This document shows positions 8,371 to 18,784 of a stretch of 64,000 nucleotides of DNA, in pieces. A program made the translations under genes and the position numbers. Below the pieces are notes generated by a model that made no database searches, had not been told where the DNA came from, and saw only the letters and a program-made list of their open reading frames with translations. The DNA comes from Streptomyces cyaneofuscatus (GTDB lineage Bacteria; Actinomycetota; Actinomycetes; Streptomycetales; Streptomycetaceae). The stretch is taken from the NCBI RefSeq assembly GCF_000718135.1, contig NZ_JOEM01000015.1:120475-184474 (forward strand). The letters are read 5' to 3'. Every line of letters starts with the position of its first letter. Within the stretch, counting starts at the first letter, position 1.

Positions 8371-9924
8371 TCAGCCCATGAACTTCTTGAACTCGTCCGG
8401 CAGCTCGAAGTTCTTGTCCTCCTGCGCCGGGAGCCCGAACGCGCCGCCCTGGGCGGCGGCCTGCTCGCGGCGCTCCGCGGCGGCGGCCTCCTCGGCCTTG
8501 CGCTTCATCGGGTTGCCGCTCTTGCGCTTGCCCTTGGCCTGCTTGACCTGCTTCTTCTGACGGCCGGGGCCGCCGCCCATGCCGGGCATCCCCGGCATCC
8601 CGGGCATGCCGCCGCCCTGGGCCATCTTCGACATCATCTTGCGGGCCTCGAAGAAGCGCTCCACCAGGCTCTTGACGGCGGAGACCTCGACGCCCGAACC
8701 CTTGGCGATACGGGCCCGGCGCGAGCCGTTGATGATCGTCGGCTCGGCGCGCTCCTTGGGCGTCATCGACTTGATGATCGCGGCGGTGCGGTCGATGTCG
8801 CGCTCGTCGATGTTGTTGATCTGGTCCTTGATCTGCCCCATGCCGGGCAGCATCCCGAGCAGCTTGGAGATGGAGCCCATCTTGCGGACCTGCTCCATCT
8901 GGGCCAGGAAGTCGTCGAGGGTGAAGTCCTTCCCACCCTTGCTCGACTGGAGCTTCGAGGCCATTTTGGCGGCCTCTTCCTGGCTGAACGTCTTCTCCGC
9001 CTGCTCGATCAGGGTGAGGAGGTCACCCATGTCGAGGATGCGGGAGGCCATCCGGTCCGGGTGGAACGCGTCGAAGTCCTCCAGCTTCTCGCCGTTCGAC
9101 GCGAACATGACCTGCTTGCCCGTGACATGGGCGATCGACAGGGCGGCGCCACCGCGGGCGTCACCGTCGAGCTTGGAGAGGACCACACCGTCGAAGCCGA
9201 CGCCGTCGCGGAAGGCCTCGGCGGTGTTGACCGCGTCCTGGCCGATCATCGCGTCGACGACGAAGAGGATCTCGTCGGGGCTGACGGCGTCGCGGATGTC
9301 CGCGGCCTGCTGCATCAGCTCCTGGTCGATACCGAGGCGTCCTGCGGTGTCGACGATGACGATGTCGTGGACCTTGGCCTTGGCGAACTCGATGGAGTCC
9401 TTGGCGACCTGGACCGGGTCGCCGACGCCGTTGCCCGGCTCGGGGGCGTAGACGGCGACGCCGGCGCGCTCGGCGACGACGCTCAGCTGGTTGACGGCGT
9501 TGGGGCGCTGGAGGTCGCAGGCGACGAGCAGCGGGGAGTGGCCCTGGCCCTTGAGCCAGAGGCCGAGCTTTCCGGCCAGCGTCGTCTTACCGGCACCCTG
9601 GAGACCGGCGAGCATGATCACGGTGGGGGCGGTCTTGGCGAACCGCAGCCGCCGGGTCTCGCCGCCGAGGATGGAGACGAGCTCCTCGTTGACGATCTTG
9701 ACGACCTGCTGGGCGGGGTTCAGCGCCTGGGAGACCTCGGCGCCGCGCGCCCGCTCCTTCACGTTGGCGATGAAGGCCCGGACCACGGGCAGGGCGACGT
9801 CGGCTTCCAGCAGGGCGATACGGATCTCGCGTGCCGTGGCGTCGATGTCCGCCTCGGACAAGCGGCCCTTGCCCCTGAGGTTCTTGAAAGTCGCGCTAAG
9901 GCGGTCGGAGAGAGTATCGAACAC
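8371..9924 (-). CDS. ffh: Signal recognition particle protein
   Basis: SRP54 GTPase that binds 4.5S RNA and the signal sequence of nascent membrane and secretory proteins and delivers them to FtsY. In 517 residues: an N-domain four-helix bundle (1-~90), a G domain with GLQGAGKTT, DTAGRLGIDQE and SKLDGDARGG, and the Met-rich M domain with repeated PGM units (MPGMPGMPGMGGG, near residue 450). The C-terminal tail is basic and Ala-rich. The receptor gene ftsY is 7.5 kb away in this window. Confidence 0.97.
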   Translation of the reverse strand: MFDTLSDRLSATFKNLRGKGRLSEADIDATAREIRIALLEADVALPVVRAFIANVKERARGAEVSQALNPAQQVVKIVNEELVSILGGETRRLRFAKTAPTVIMLAGLQGAGKTTLAGKLGLWLKGQGHSPLLVACDLQRPNAVNQLSVVAERAGVAVYAPEPGNGVGDPVQVAKDSIEFAKAKVHDIVIVDTAGRLGIDQELMQQAADIRDAVSPDEILFVVDAMIGQDAVNTAEAFRDGVGFDGVVLSKLDGDARGGAALSIAHVTGKQVMFASNGEKLEDFDAFHPDRMASRILDMGDLLTLIEQAEKTFSQEEAAKMASKLQSSKGGKDFTLDDFLAQMEQVRKMGSISKLLGMLPGMGQIKDQINNIDERDIDRTAAIIKSMTPKERAEPTIINGSRRARIAKGSGVEVSAVKSLVERFFEARKMMSKMAQGGGMPGMPGMPGMGGGPGRQKKQVKQAKGKRKSGNPMKRKAEEAAAAERREQAAAQGGAFGLPAQEDKNFELPDEFKKFMG

Positions 9925-10002
9925 GGCGCTCGTCGGTCCTCAGGGTCGGGGGCGGGGCAGGTCAATCGCCCTCCAGGGTATCCGGCCCCCGGAGAACACC
10001 AA

Positions 10003-10034
10003 GCCCTCGCCCGGATCCGGTGCCGGGCGAGGGC
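10003..10034 (-). terminator. Terminator after glnD
   Basis: A 12-bp perfect stem (GCCCTCGCCCGG and its complement) around an 8-nt loop, 22 nt past the glnD stop and before ffh. It probably ends the amtB-glnB-glnD transcript. Confidence 0.7.
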
Positions 10035-10055
10035 GGTACAAAAGCGTCGTACGTG

Positions 10056-12515
10056 TCAGCCGAGGGCCTTCTCGACCTCCCGGGCGACCTCGGCGGCCCG
10101 GATCTGCGGCAGCGGTTCGCCGTCGGTCCCGGTGACGTAGAAGGCGTCCACCGCGTTGGCGCCGAGGGTGGAGACATGGGCGCTGCGCACCCGTACCGCG
10201 CATCCCTCCAGGGCGTTGCCGATCCGGTGCAGCAGCCCGGGGGCGTCCTGGGACCGGACCTCGATGACGGTGGCCCGGCGGGAGCCGGCCGCCGCCACGG
10301 TGACGCGGGGCGGCGGGGCCTTCACGCCCCTGCGGCGCGGGTAGGCGGCCTCCCGCTCCGCGAGCCGGGCCCGGATGTCCAGGGAGCCGTCCAGGGCGCG
10401 TACGAGGTCGGCGCGGAGCCGGGCGGCCTGCGGGAGGGACCCGTACTCGGCCGCGACCCGCCAGCTGAGCAGCAGCAGGTCCGCGCTCTCGCCCACCTCG
10501 TTGGGCAGCTCCACCGCGCGCAGGTCGGCGGCGCGCACGGTGAGGCGGTGCAGGGCGAGGACCCCGGCGGCGGCGGGCAGGACGCCGGGGCGGTCGGGCA
10601 GGGCGATGAGCAGTTCGACGCCGACCGGCTCCACCTCGCCCTCCCCGGCGGGCTCCTCGGGCTGGGTGTGCAGGGTGAGGGCGGGTTCGCCGGTGCGCAG
10701 GGCCTCGATGGCGAGGCGTTCGTGCTCGGCGCTGGGCGCGGCCTCCTCCGGCTCCTCGGGGGCCTCCCCCGCGAGGACGGCGGCGACGCGCTTGACCAGG
10801 TCGGTGACGAGGGAGGCCCGCCAGGTGGACCAGGCGGCGGGCCCGGTGGCGAGGGCGTCGGCCTCGGTGAGGGCGTGCAGCAGCTCCAGGGTGGAGGCGG
10901 TGGAGACGGCTTCGGCGACCGACCGCACGGTGGCGGGGTCGTCCAGGTCGCGCCGGGTGGCGGTGTCGACGAGCAGCAGGTGGTGGCGTACGAGGGTGGC
11001 GATGACACCCACGTCGTGCTTGTCGAAGCCGATCCGGGTGGCCATGTCGCGGGCGATGACCTCGCCGGCCACCGAGTGGTCGCCGGGCCAGCCCTTGCCG
11101 ATGTCGTGGAGGAGGGCGGCGACCAGGAGGAGGTCGGGGCGGTGGACGCGGCGGGTGAGGGAGGAGGCGCGGACGGCGGTCTCCACCAGGTGCCGGTCGA
11201 CGGTCCAGGTGTGGACGGGGTTGCGCTGGGGTCGGCAGTGGACACGTTCCCAGTCGGGCAGCAGCCGGGTGATGATCCCTTCCGCTTCGAGCGCCTCCCA
11301 GACGCCGACGGTGGGCTCCCCCGCGCCGAGCAGGGTGACCAGCTCCTCGCGGGCCTCGGGCGGCCACGGGACGGGCAGCGGCCGGACGGTGGTGGCGAGG
11401 TGGCGTACGAGGTGGCGGGAGAGCGGCAGTCCGGCCTCGGCGGCGGCCGCGGCGGCGCGCAGGGTGAGGACGGGGTCGCGGTCGGGGCGGGCGGCGCGGG
11501 CGAGGACCACTTCGCCGTCGGCCTCCACCACGCCGTCGGCGAGCGGGGCGCGCTCGGGGACGGCCTTGGAGCCGAGGCCTCCGCTGAGCATGGCGCGCAG
11601 CTTCGGGCGGACCGAGCGGGCGCGCAGCACCCGGTTGACCTCGCGCCAGGTGACGTCGGTGGCGTACGAGACCGTGCGCGCGGCCTCGTACACCTGGCGC
11701 AGCAGCGCGTCCGCGTCCATGAGGCCGAGCGCTTCGGCGACCTGGTCCTGTTCCTGGAGGGCGAGGCGGTCGGTGGCGCGGCCGGTGGTGAGGTGGAGGG
11801 CGTCGCGGGCGTCCAGGAGGACGCGGCGGGCCTCGGTGAGCCCTTCGCGGGGGGCGTCGGCGACCCAGGAGGCGGCGACCGCGCGCAGGGCGGTGGCGTC
11901 GCGGAGGCCGCCCCGGGCCTCCTTGAGGTCGGGTTCGAGGAGGAACTGGAGCTCGCCCATCCGCTCCGCCCGCTCCTGGCAGAGCTCATGGAGGGCGGGG
12001 AGGCGTTTGGGCGCCTGGTTGCGCCAGTCGGCGAGGATCGCGGTGCGCAGGGAGGCGACCAGGCCGAGGTCGCCGGCGACGGGGCGGGCGTCCAGCAGGC
12101 CGAGCTGGACCTTGAGGTCCTCGCCGGCCGTCCTCCGGGCCTCGCCGGGGGTGCGTACGGAGTGGTCGAGGGCCAGGCCCAGGTCCCAGACCGGGTACCA
12201 GATGCCGTCCGCGAGGGCGGAGAGGGCCGCCGCGTCGGCGGTGCCGTCGTGCAGGAGGAGCAGGTCGAGGTCGCTGCGCGGGGAGAGTTCGCCGCGGCCG
12301 TAGCCGCCGACGGCGACGAGGGCGGCGCCGCGGACCCCGGCGTGCTCGGCCGCCGACGTGAACAGGCCGGTGAGCCAGTCGTCGGTGAGGCGGGCGAGGG
12401 CCGCACGGCGCGGCGGCCCGGACCGCGCCTCCTGCTGGAGGAGGCGCAGCCGGGCCGCCGCGTAGCCGCTGGGTCCCGAGTCTTCGCTTTCGGTGATCGC
12501 TTCGGTGCTCGTCAC
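10056..12515 (-). CDS. glnD: PII protein nucleotidyltransferase GlnD
   Basis: Bifunctional enzyme that modifies and demodifies the PII protein according to glutamine. In S. coelicolor the reported modification is adenylylation of Tyr51 rather than uridylylation. In 819 residues: the nucleotidyltransferase motif GGYGRGELSPRSDLD (about 65-80), an HD hydrolase domain with LLHDIGKGWPGDHS (about 465), and two C-terminal ACT domains (RPGVLPAAAGVLA near 640; DAPGLLHRIGNAL near 760) that sense glutamine. The GTG start at 12515 has GGAAGG 7 nt upstream. Last gene of amtB-glnB-glnD. Confidence 0.96.
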   Translation of the reverse strand: MTSTEAITESEDSGPSGYAAARLRLLQQEARSGPPRRAALARLTDDWLTGLFTSAAEHAGVRGAALVAVGGYGRGELSPRSDLDLLLLHDGTADAAALSALADGIWYPVWDLGLALDHSVRTPGEARRTAGEDLKVQLGLLDARPVAGDLGLVASLRTAILADWRNQAPKRLPALHELCQERAERMGELQFLLEPDLKEARGGLRDATALRAVAASWVADAPREGLTEARRVLLDARDALHLTTGRATDRLALQEQDQVAEALGLMDADALLRQVYEAARTVSYATDVTWREVNRVLRARSVRPKLRAMLSGGLGSKAVPERAPLADGVVEADGEVVLARAARPDRDPVLTLRAAAAAAEAGLPLSRHLVRHLATTVRPLPVPWPPEAREELVTLLGAGEPTVGVWEALEAEGIITRLLPDWERVHCRPQRNPVHTWTVDRHLVETAVRASSLTRRVHRPDLLLVAALLHDIGKGWPGDHSVAGEVIARDMATRIGFDKHDVGVIATLVRHHLLLVDTATRRDLDDPATVRSVAEAVSTASTLELLHALTEADALATGPAAWSTWRASLVTDLVKRVAAVLAGEAPEEPEEAAPSAEHERLAIEALRTGEPALTLHTQPEEPAGEGEVEPVGVELLIALPDRPGVLPAAAGVLALHRLTVRAADLRAVELPNEVGESADLLLLSWRVAAEYGSLPQAARLRADLVRALDGSLDIRARLAEREAAYPRRRGVKAPPPRVTVAAAGSRRATVIEVRSQDAPGLLHRIGNALEGCAVRVRSAHVSTLGANAVDAFYVTGTDGEPLPQIRAAEVAREVEKALG

Positions 12516-12634
12516 CCAGGTGCCTTCCGTTCGGTGGGGCCTCGGTCAAGGGCGCCCGTCCGGTGTGCGGGCCGTCCGTCGGGGGCGTCGGGCCGGGAGC
12601 CGGAGGGAGGTCCGGCGCCCGGCGGGAGCCTCCG

Positions 12635-14322
<1,688 letters not shown>

Positions 14323-14726
14323 CGGCGTCTCCTCGTCGTCGGAGCGGCCGCGGCGTGCGGGGGAAAGCTGCGGGACCACTGGGCAAAGGTGCGGGCCGGT
14401 CAGGGGGTGTCCGGCGGATCATGGCCGGAGACCGCCTGTGCGCCATGAGATTGGCGGAGCGCCGTTTCCGGGGATGCCGCACGATGTTTCGCGAGCGTGA
14501 CGAAGAGGTGGTGCGTGTTACGTCGGAATGAATCCCGGGTGGCGGGTCCGGTGCGCTGCCTACCATGCAGCCCACGCCGCATACGGTCCGGTTGAAACGC
14601 CGCCGGGGTACTCCTGAGGGCGGAACGACGCGAACCGGCCACGGCTCCTCTCCGGATGACCAGGCGATGGGGGAGCCGAGTCGGGCTGTACGGAGGGGTG
14701 CCGCGGCCGGGGCCGGTGGTGCCGGG
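14323..14726 (-). other. amtB promoter region, no gene
   Basis: 404 bp between nsdA and amtB, both minus strand. It holds the GlnR-like box at 14464-14501 and a lower-GC stretch around 14500-14530. I see no coding frame with family similarity. Confidence 0.6.
14464..14501 (-). promoter_or_regulatory. GlnR-like box upstream of amtB
   Basis: Read on the minus strand the order is GTCAC-N6-GAAAC-N6-CGGCA-N6-GAAAC. This matches the actinobacterial GlnR pattern gTnAC-N6-GaAAc repeated with 6-nt spacers. Three of the four half-sites match and the second a-site (CGGCA) is degenerate. Exact spacing and its place about 140 bp upstream of amtB make it a good candidate for nitrogen-dependent activation by GlnR. 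Confidence 0.7.
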
Positions 14727-16226
14727 TCAGACCGCTTCGGCGGACTCCGGCAGCTGTTCGCTGAGCAGGTCGGTGAGCCGGGCGACGTCGGCGACATCGC
14801 CGAAGTCCCTGGCAGCGGTGTCGACGGTCTTGCGCAGCCGGGTGTTGACGCGCTCGGAGCGGACTTTCTTGGCGATCTTCAGGGCCTGTCCGGCGAGCAC
14901 GGTGGACTGCTCGGGCTCGCGCTGGAGCAGGTGGACGGTGGCCATGCCGATCAGGTTGAGCGCGTAGGAGCGCTGGTGCTCGTCGTCCTCGCCGAACAGC
15001 TCGACGGCCTTCTCCATGACGGGCTCGGCGAGCGAGGCGTAGGTGGGGCTGCGGCCGGCGACATAGGCCAGGTCACGGTAGGAGTGGGCGTTCTCCCCGT
15101 TGAGCTCGGCCTCGGAGAAGAAGCGGATCCAGTCGGGCTCGGGCTCGCCGTCGAGTCCGGCGTCGAGGAAGGTGTCCTCGGCCATCCGGACCGCGCGCTT
15201 GCACTTGCTGGGCTGGCCCATGTTGGCGTACGCGCGGGCCTCCATCGCATACAGCATGGCCTGCGTACGAGGAGTGGCGCAGTCGCGGCTGCCGTACTGG
15301 GCGAGGTGGATGAGCTCCAAAGCGTCGTCGGGGCGGCCCAGGTGGATCATCTGGCGGCTCATGCTGGAGAGCACATAGCTGCCGAGCGGCTTGTCCCCGG
15401 CCTCCTTGGCGGCGTGCAGGGCGAGCACGAAGTACTTCTGGGCGGTGGGCTGGAGGCCCACGTCGTAGCTCATCCAGCCCGCCAGCTCGGCCAGTTCGGC
15501 GGCGCAGCGGAAGAGGCGTTTGGCGGTGGCCCCCGGCTGCGGCTCCTGCAACAGGTCGGTGACCTCGTGGAGTTGCCCGACGACGGCCTTGCGGCGCAGC
15601 CCGCCGCCGCACTGCGCGTCCCACTGCCGGAACATCGCGGTGGTGGACTCCAGCAGGTCCAGCTCGGGTCCGGAGAGCCGGGAAGGCCTGCGGGCGGCGG
15701 CCTCCGACTCCGGTTCGCCGGGGCCCCTGGCGGGGACGGGCACCAGCCAGCGCTGCATCGGCTCGATCAGGGCGGGCCCGGCGGCCAGCGCGAGCGAGCT
15801 GCCGAGGAAGCCCCGCCGGGCGAGCATCAGGTCGCTGCGGGAGAACTCGCTGAGCAGGGCGACGGTCTGCGGGCCCGCCCAGGGCAGGTCGACGCCGGCC
15901 ACCGAGGGTGACTGGTGCGCGGTGCGCAGCCCGAGCTCCTCGACGGCGACCACCGCGCCGAAGCGCTCGGAGAACAGCTCGGAGAGGATGCGCGGGATCG
16001 GCTCGCGCGGCTGCTCGCCGTCGAGCCAGCGCCGCACCCGGGAGGTGTCGGTGCTGATGTGGTGGGCGCCCATCTGCCGCGCCCGCCGGTTCACCTGGCG
16101 CGCCAGCTCGCCCTTGGACCAGCCACTGCGTACGAACCACGACCCCAACTGCGCGTTGGGGCGCTTACCGGCCTCCGTATCGCCTGCGCCGCTGCCGCTC
16201 ACCGGAACGCCCCCACTCCCCGTCAT
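14727..16226 (-). CDS. nsdA: Negative regulator of development NsdA
   Basis: Homologue of NsdA, whose loss in S. coelicolor raises sporulation and antibiotic production. The 499-residue product has an N-terminal helix-turn-helix-like segment (LGSWFVRSGWSKGELARQ ... ISTDTSRVRRWLDGEQPREPIP) and a C-terminal half with TPR-like helices (AKYFVLALHAAKEAG-type repeats, AMEARAYANMGQPSKC). I placed the start at the ATG at 16226, with AAGGA 10 nt upstream. ATGs at 16244 and further upstream remain possible. Direct DNA binding is an inference. Confidence 0.93.
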   Translation of the reverse strand: MTGSGGVPVSGSGAGDTEAGKRPNAQLGSWFVRSGWSKGELARQVNRRARQMGAHHISTDTSRVRRWLDGEQPREPIPRILSELFSERFGAVVAVEELGLRTAHQSPSVAGVDLPWAGPQTVALLSEFSRSDLMLARRGFLGSSLALAAGPALIEPMQRWLVPVPARGPGEPESEAAARRPSRLSGPELDLLESTTAMFRQWDAQCGGGLRRKAVVGQLHEVTDLLQEPQPGATAKRLFRCAAELAELAGWMSYDVGLQPTAQKYFVLALHAAKEAGDKPLGSYVLSSMSRQMIHLGRPDDALELIHLAQYGSRDCATPRTQAMLYAMEARAYANMGQPSKCKRAVRMAEDTFLDAGLDGEPEPDWIRFFSEAELNGENAHSYRDLAYVAGRSPTYASLAEPVMEKAVELFGEDDEHQRSYALNLIGMATVHLLQREPEQSTVLAGQALKIAKKVRSERVNTRLRKTVDTAARDFGDVADVARLTDLLSEQLPESAEAV

Positions 16227-16641
16227 CCCCGCTGAATCCTTCATCGTGCGAACCACTATCAGAATGCCGTGCCTGCTGCCGTTCGTACGGGAGTTGGCCG
16301 CCATCGAACAGGAAACCGGGTTGCCCGAGGCATACCCGTGGCTGCACATGCTCCCAGGGTTCGTGTACCGACGGTAATCCTACGATCACCCCTCTCGCGA
16401 GGGGGATTGCGGAAACGCCACCATTCGCCACCCCTTCGAATGAACCCGACTGCCTTCTGGCGCGCTTGACTTGAGCCACCACGATCGATGACGAGCGTAC
16501 GGAAGCACTGGGGGGCGCACGCACCGCGCCGCACCACCTCGCGCACCACGGCGCACGCCACTCGATCGAGTTGCAGCGACGGAGGGTTACCCGAGCGCTC
16601 CGGGTCGTAACCACCGATGAGTCGGACCCGTTGGAGGGGGC
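16227..16641. other. Divergent nsdA / prim-pol intergenic region
   Basis: 415 bp of regulatory space. It contains a small inverted repeat (CCCCTC-TCGC-GAGGGG at 16389-16404) and a 37-codon plus-strand frame (16264-16377) with fewer G/C third positions than real genes here. I do not call the latter a gene. Confidence 0.45.
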
Positions 16642-17289
16642 ATGGGCTTCACGATCGGCGGCATCCGCGAGAAACGTTCCGGCGTACGGCGGCGAGGCCG
16701 CAGCGCCGAGGCCACCGCGGTGGCCGAGTACACCGGGCTCTGGGGCTGGGCGGTGGCGCCAGGCACCCGCGCCCGCGACGGCGCCTGCTCGTGCGGGCAG
16801 CGGGCCTGCCCGGCCCCCGGCGCCCATCCGCTGGGCTTCGCCCGGGAGGTCCCGGCGGGCACCGGCCTGGACAGCGCGGCGGACGCCTGGGCCGAGACCC
16901 CGGGCGCCTCGATGCTGCTGCCGGTGGGCCGCACCTTCGACGTCCTGGACGTGGCGGAGCAGGCCGGGCGGCGGGCGCTGGTGCGGCTGGAGCGGATGGG
17001 GCTGCCGCTGGGCCCGGTGGCGGTGACGCCGACCGGCCGGGCGCAGTTCTTCGTCGCCCCCGGGGCCGCCGCCGAACTGCCCGGCCTGCTCTACCGCATG
17101 GGCTGGGACGACGCGGACCTGGACCTGCGGGCGCTGGGCCCGGGCGCGCACATCACCGCCCCGCCCTCCGACCTCGGCGGCCTCGGCCCGGTCCGCTGGC
17201 TGCGGCCCCCGGTGCTGGACACGGCCGCCGCTCCCCCGCAGGCGCGGCTGCTGCTGGGGACGCTGGCGTACATCTGCCACCGGTCGTGA
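16642..17289 (+). CDS. Prim-pol-like N-terminal domain protein
   Basis: A 215-residue protein resembling the N-terminal region of actinobacterial bifunctional DNA primase/polymerase-like proteins: YTGLWGWAVAPGTR, then a cysteine pair region (CSCGQRACPAPGAHPLGF), then VLDVAEQAGRRAL and GAHITAPPS. Classic catalytic acidic triads of active prim-pols are not obvious to me, so enzymatic activity is doubtful. The ATG at 16642 follows GGAGGGGGC. It is divergent from nsdA and convergent with ftsY. An orphan of this type at this site is, as I recall, conserved in Streptomyces. Confidence 0.8.
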   Translation: MGFTIGGIREKRSGVRRRGRSAEATAVAEYTGLWGWAVAPGTRARDGACSCGQRACPAPGAHPLGFAREVPAGTGLDSAADAWAETPGASMLLPVGRTFDVLDVAEQAGRRALVRLERMGLPLGPVAVTPTGRAQFFVAPGAAAELPGLLYRMGWDDADLDLRALGPGAHITAPPSDLGGLGPVRWLRPPVLDTAAAPPQARLLLGTLAYICHRS

Positions 17290-17310
17290 GCAGGAGGCAG
17301 GAGTACCGAG

Positions 17311-17361
17311 ACGGCGGACGGGCGGCAGGCTCCTCGTGGGAGCCTGCCGCCCGTCCGCCGT
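17311..17361. terminator. Bidirectional terminator, 23-bp stem
   Basis: Perfect 23-bp inverted repeat around a 5-nt loop (TCGTG), between the convergent prim-pol-like gene and ftsY. One of the strongest hairpins in the window. Confidence 0.88.
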
Positions 17362-17376
17362 ACGGAGTGAGGCGCG

Positions 17377-18588
17377 TCAGTCGCCGATCAGGGCGTCCAC
17401 GAAGGCGCCCGGCTCGAACGGAGCCAGGTCGTCCGCCCCCTCGCCGAGCCCGATCAGCTTCACCGGTACGCCCAGCTCGCGCTGGACCGCGATGACGATG
17501 CCGCCCTTGGCGGTGCCGTCGAGCTTGGTGAGGACGATGCCGGTGATGTCCACGACCTCGGCGAAGACCCGGGCCTGGACGAGGCCGTTCTGCCCGGTGG
17601 TGGCGTCCAGGACGAGCAGGACCTCGTCCAGCGGACCGTGCTTCTCCACGACCCGCTTGACCTTGCCCAGCTCGTCCATGAGCCCGGTCTTGGTGTGCAG
17701 CCGGCCGGCGGTGTCGATGAGGACCACGTCGGCCCCCTCGGCGATGCCCTCCTTGACCGCGTCGTACGCGATCGAGGCGGGGTCGCCGCCCTCGGGTCCA
17801 CGGACCGTACGGGCTCCGACGCGCTCGCCCCAGGTCTGGAGCTGGTCGGCGGCGGCGGCGCGGAAGGTGTCGGCCGCGCCGAGGACCACGCTGCGGCCGT
17901 CGGCGACGAGGACCCGGGCCAGCTTGCCGGTGGTGGTGGTCTTGCCGGTGCCGTTGACGCCGACGACCATGACGACGCCCGGGGTCTCGGCGCCGCCCTC
18001 GGTCTTGACCTCGCGGTCGAAGTCCGGGCCGAGCAGGGTGATCAGCTCTTCGCGCAGCAGGGCGCGGAGGTCTTCGGGGGTGCGGGTGCCGAGCACCCGG
18101 ACGCGCTCGCGGAGCCGTTCGACCAGTTCCTGGGTGGGGGCGACGCCGACGTCGGCGGTGAGGAGGGTGTCCTCGATCTCCTCCCAGGTGTCCTCGTCCA
18201 GGTTGTCCCGGGACAGCAGCGTGAGCAGCCCCTTGCCGAGCGAGTTCTGCGAGCGGGCGAGCCGGGCCCGCAGCCGGACGAGCCGGCCCTCGGTGGGCTC
18301 GGGGATCTCCAGCGCGGGCGGCGCCGGAGCCTCGACGACCGGGGCCTCCTCGACGGGCGCGGTGGCGTCCGGGAGGCCGACTTCGTCGATGGTGCGCCGC
18401 GCTTCGTCGCGCGGCGTCTCGGCCTCCTCGCCGACCTGTGGCTCGGCGGGAGGAGTGATGGTCGGCGTGGACGGGGGCGGGGGCGGCAGCTTCCGCTTCT
18501 TGCGGCTGCCGACCACGAGCCCGCCGACCAGGCCGACGGCGGCCAGGGCGATGACTACAGCGAGGATGACGATTTCGACGAGTTCCAT
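17377..18588 (-). CDS. ftsY: SRP receptor FtsY
   Basis: Membrane-associated GTPase that docks ribosome-Ffh complexes at the translocon. In 403 residues: an N-terminal hydrophobic segment (IVILAVVIALAAVGLVGGLV), a Pro/Glu-rich acidic linker (about 35-110), and the NG domain with GVNGTGKTTTTGKLA (about 207), DTAGRLHTK and TKLDGTAKGG. I chose the ATG at 18588 (MELVEIVI); an upstream in-frame extension has no similarity. Unlike E. coli FtsY it carries a true N-terminal membrane segment, common in actinobacteria. Confidence 0.96.
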   Translation of the reverse strand: MELVEIVILAVVIALAAVGLVGGLVVGSRKKRKLPPPPPSTPTITPPAEPQVGEEAETPRDEARRTIDEVGLPDATAPVEEAPVVEAPAPPALEIPEPTEGRLVRLRARLARSQNSLGKGLLTLLSRDNLDEDTWEEIEDTLLTADVGVAPTQELVERLRERVRVLGTRTPEDLRALLREELITLLGPDFDREVKTEGGAETPGVVMVVGVNGTGKTTTTGKLARVLVADGRSVVLGAADTFRAAAADQLQTWGERVGARTVRGPEGGDPASIAYDAVKEGIAEGADVVLIDTAGRLHTKTGLMDELGKVKRVVEKHGPLDEVLLVLDATTGQNGLVQARVFAEVVDITGIVLTKLDGTAKGGIVIAVQRELGVPVKLIGLGEGADDLAPFEPGAFVDALIGD

Positions 18589-18784
18589 AACCCGTCCAGT
18601 ATCGGCCACGGCCGCCGCACGGGCACGGCCCCGCACGCCGCCCGGTGAGCCACCGCCCCCGTATGCACCGTTTGGGGGTAATGCCCGATGCGGATCCCTA
18701 CCCTTCCGACGGTTCGTCAGCTACTGTGCGCCCCGCCCTGCCCGTCAAGCGGGCGCTGCGCGTCCGGCGAAAGGGACACCCGTC

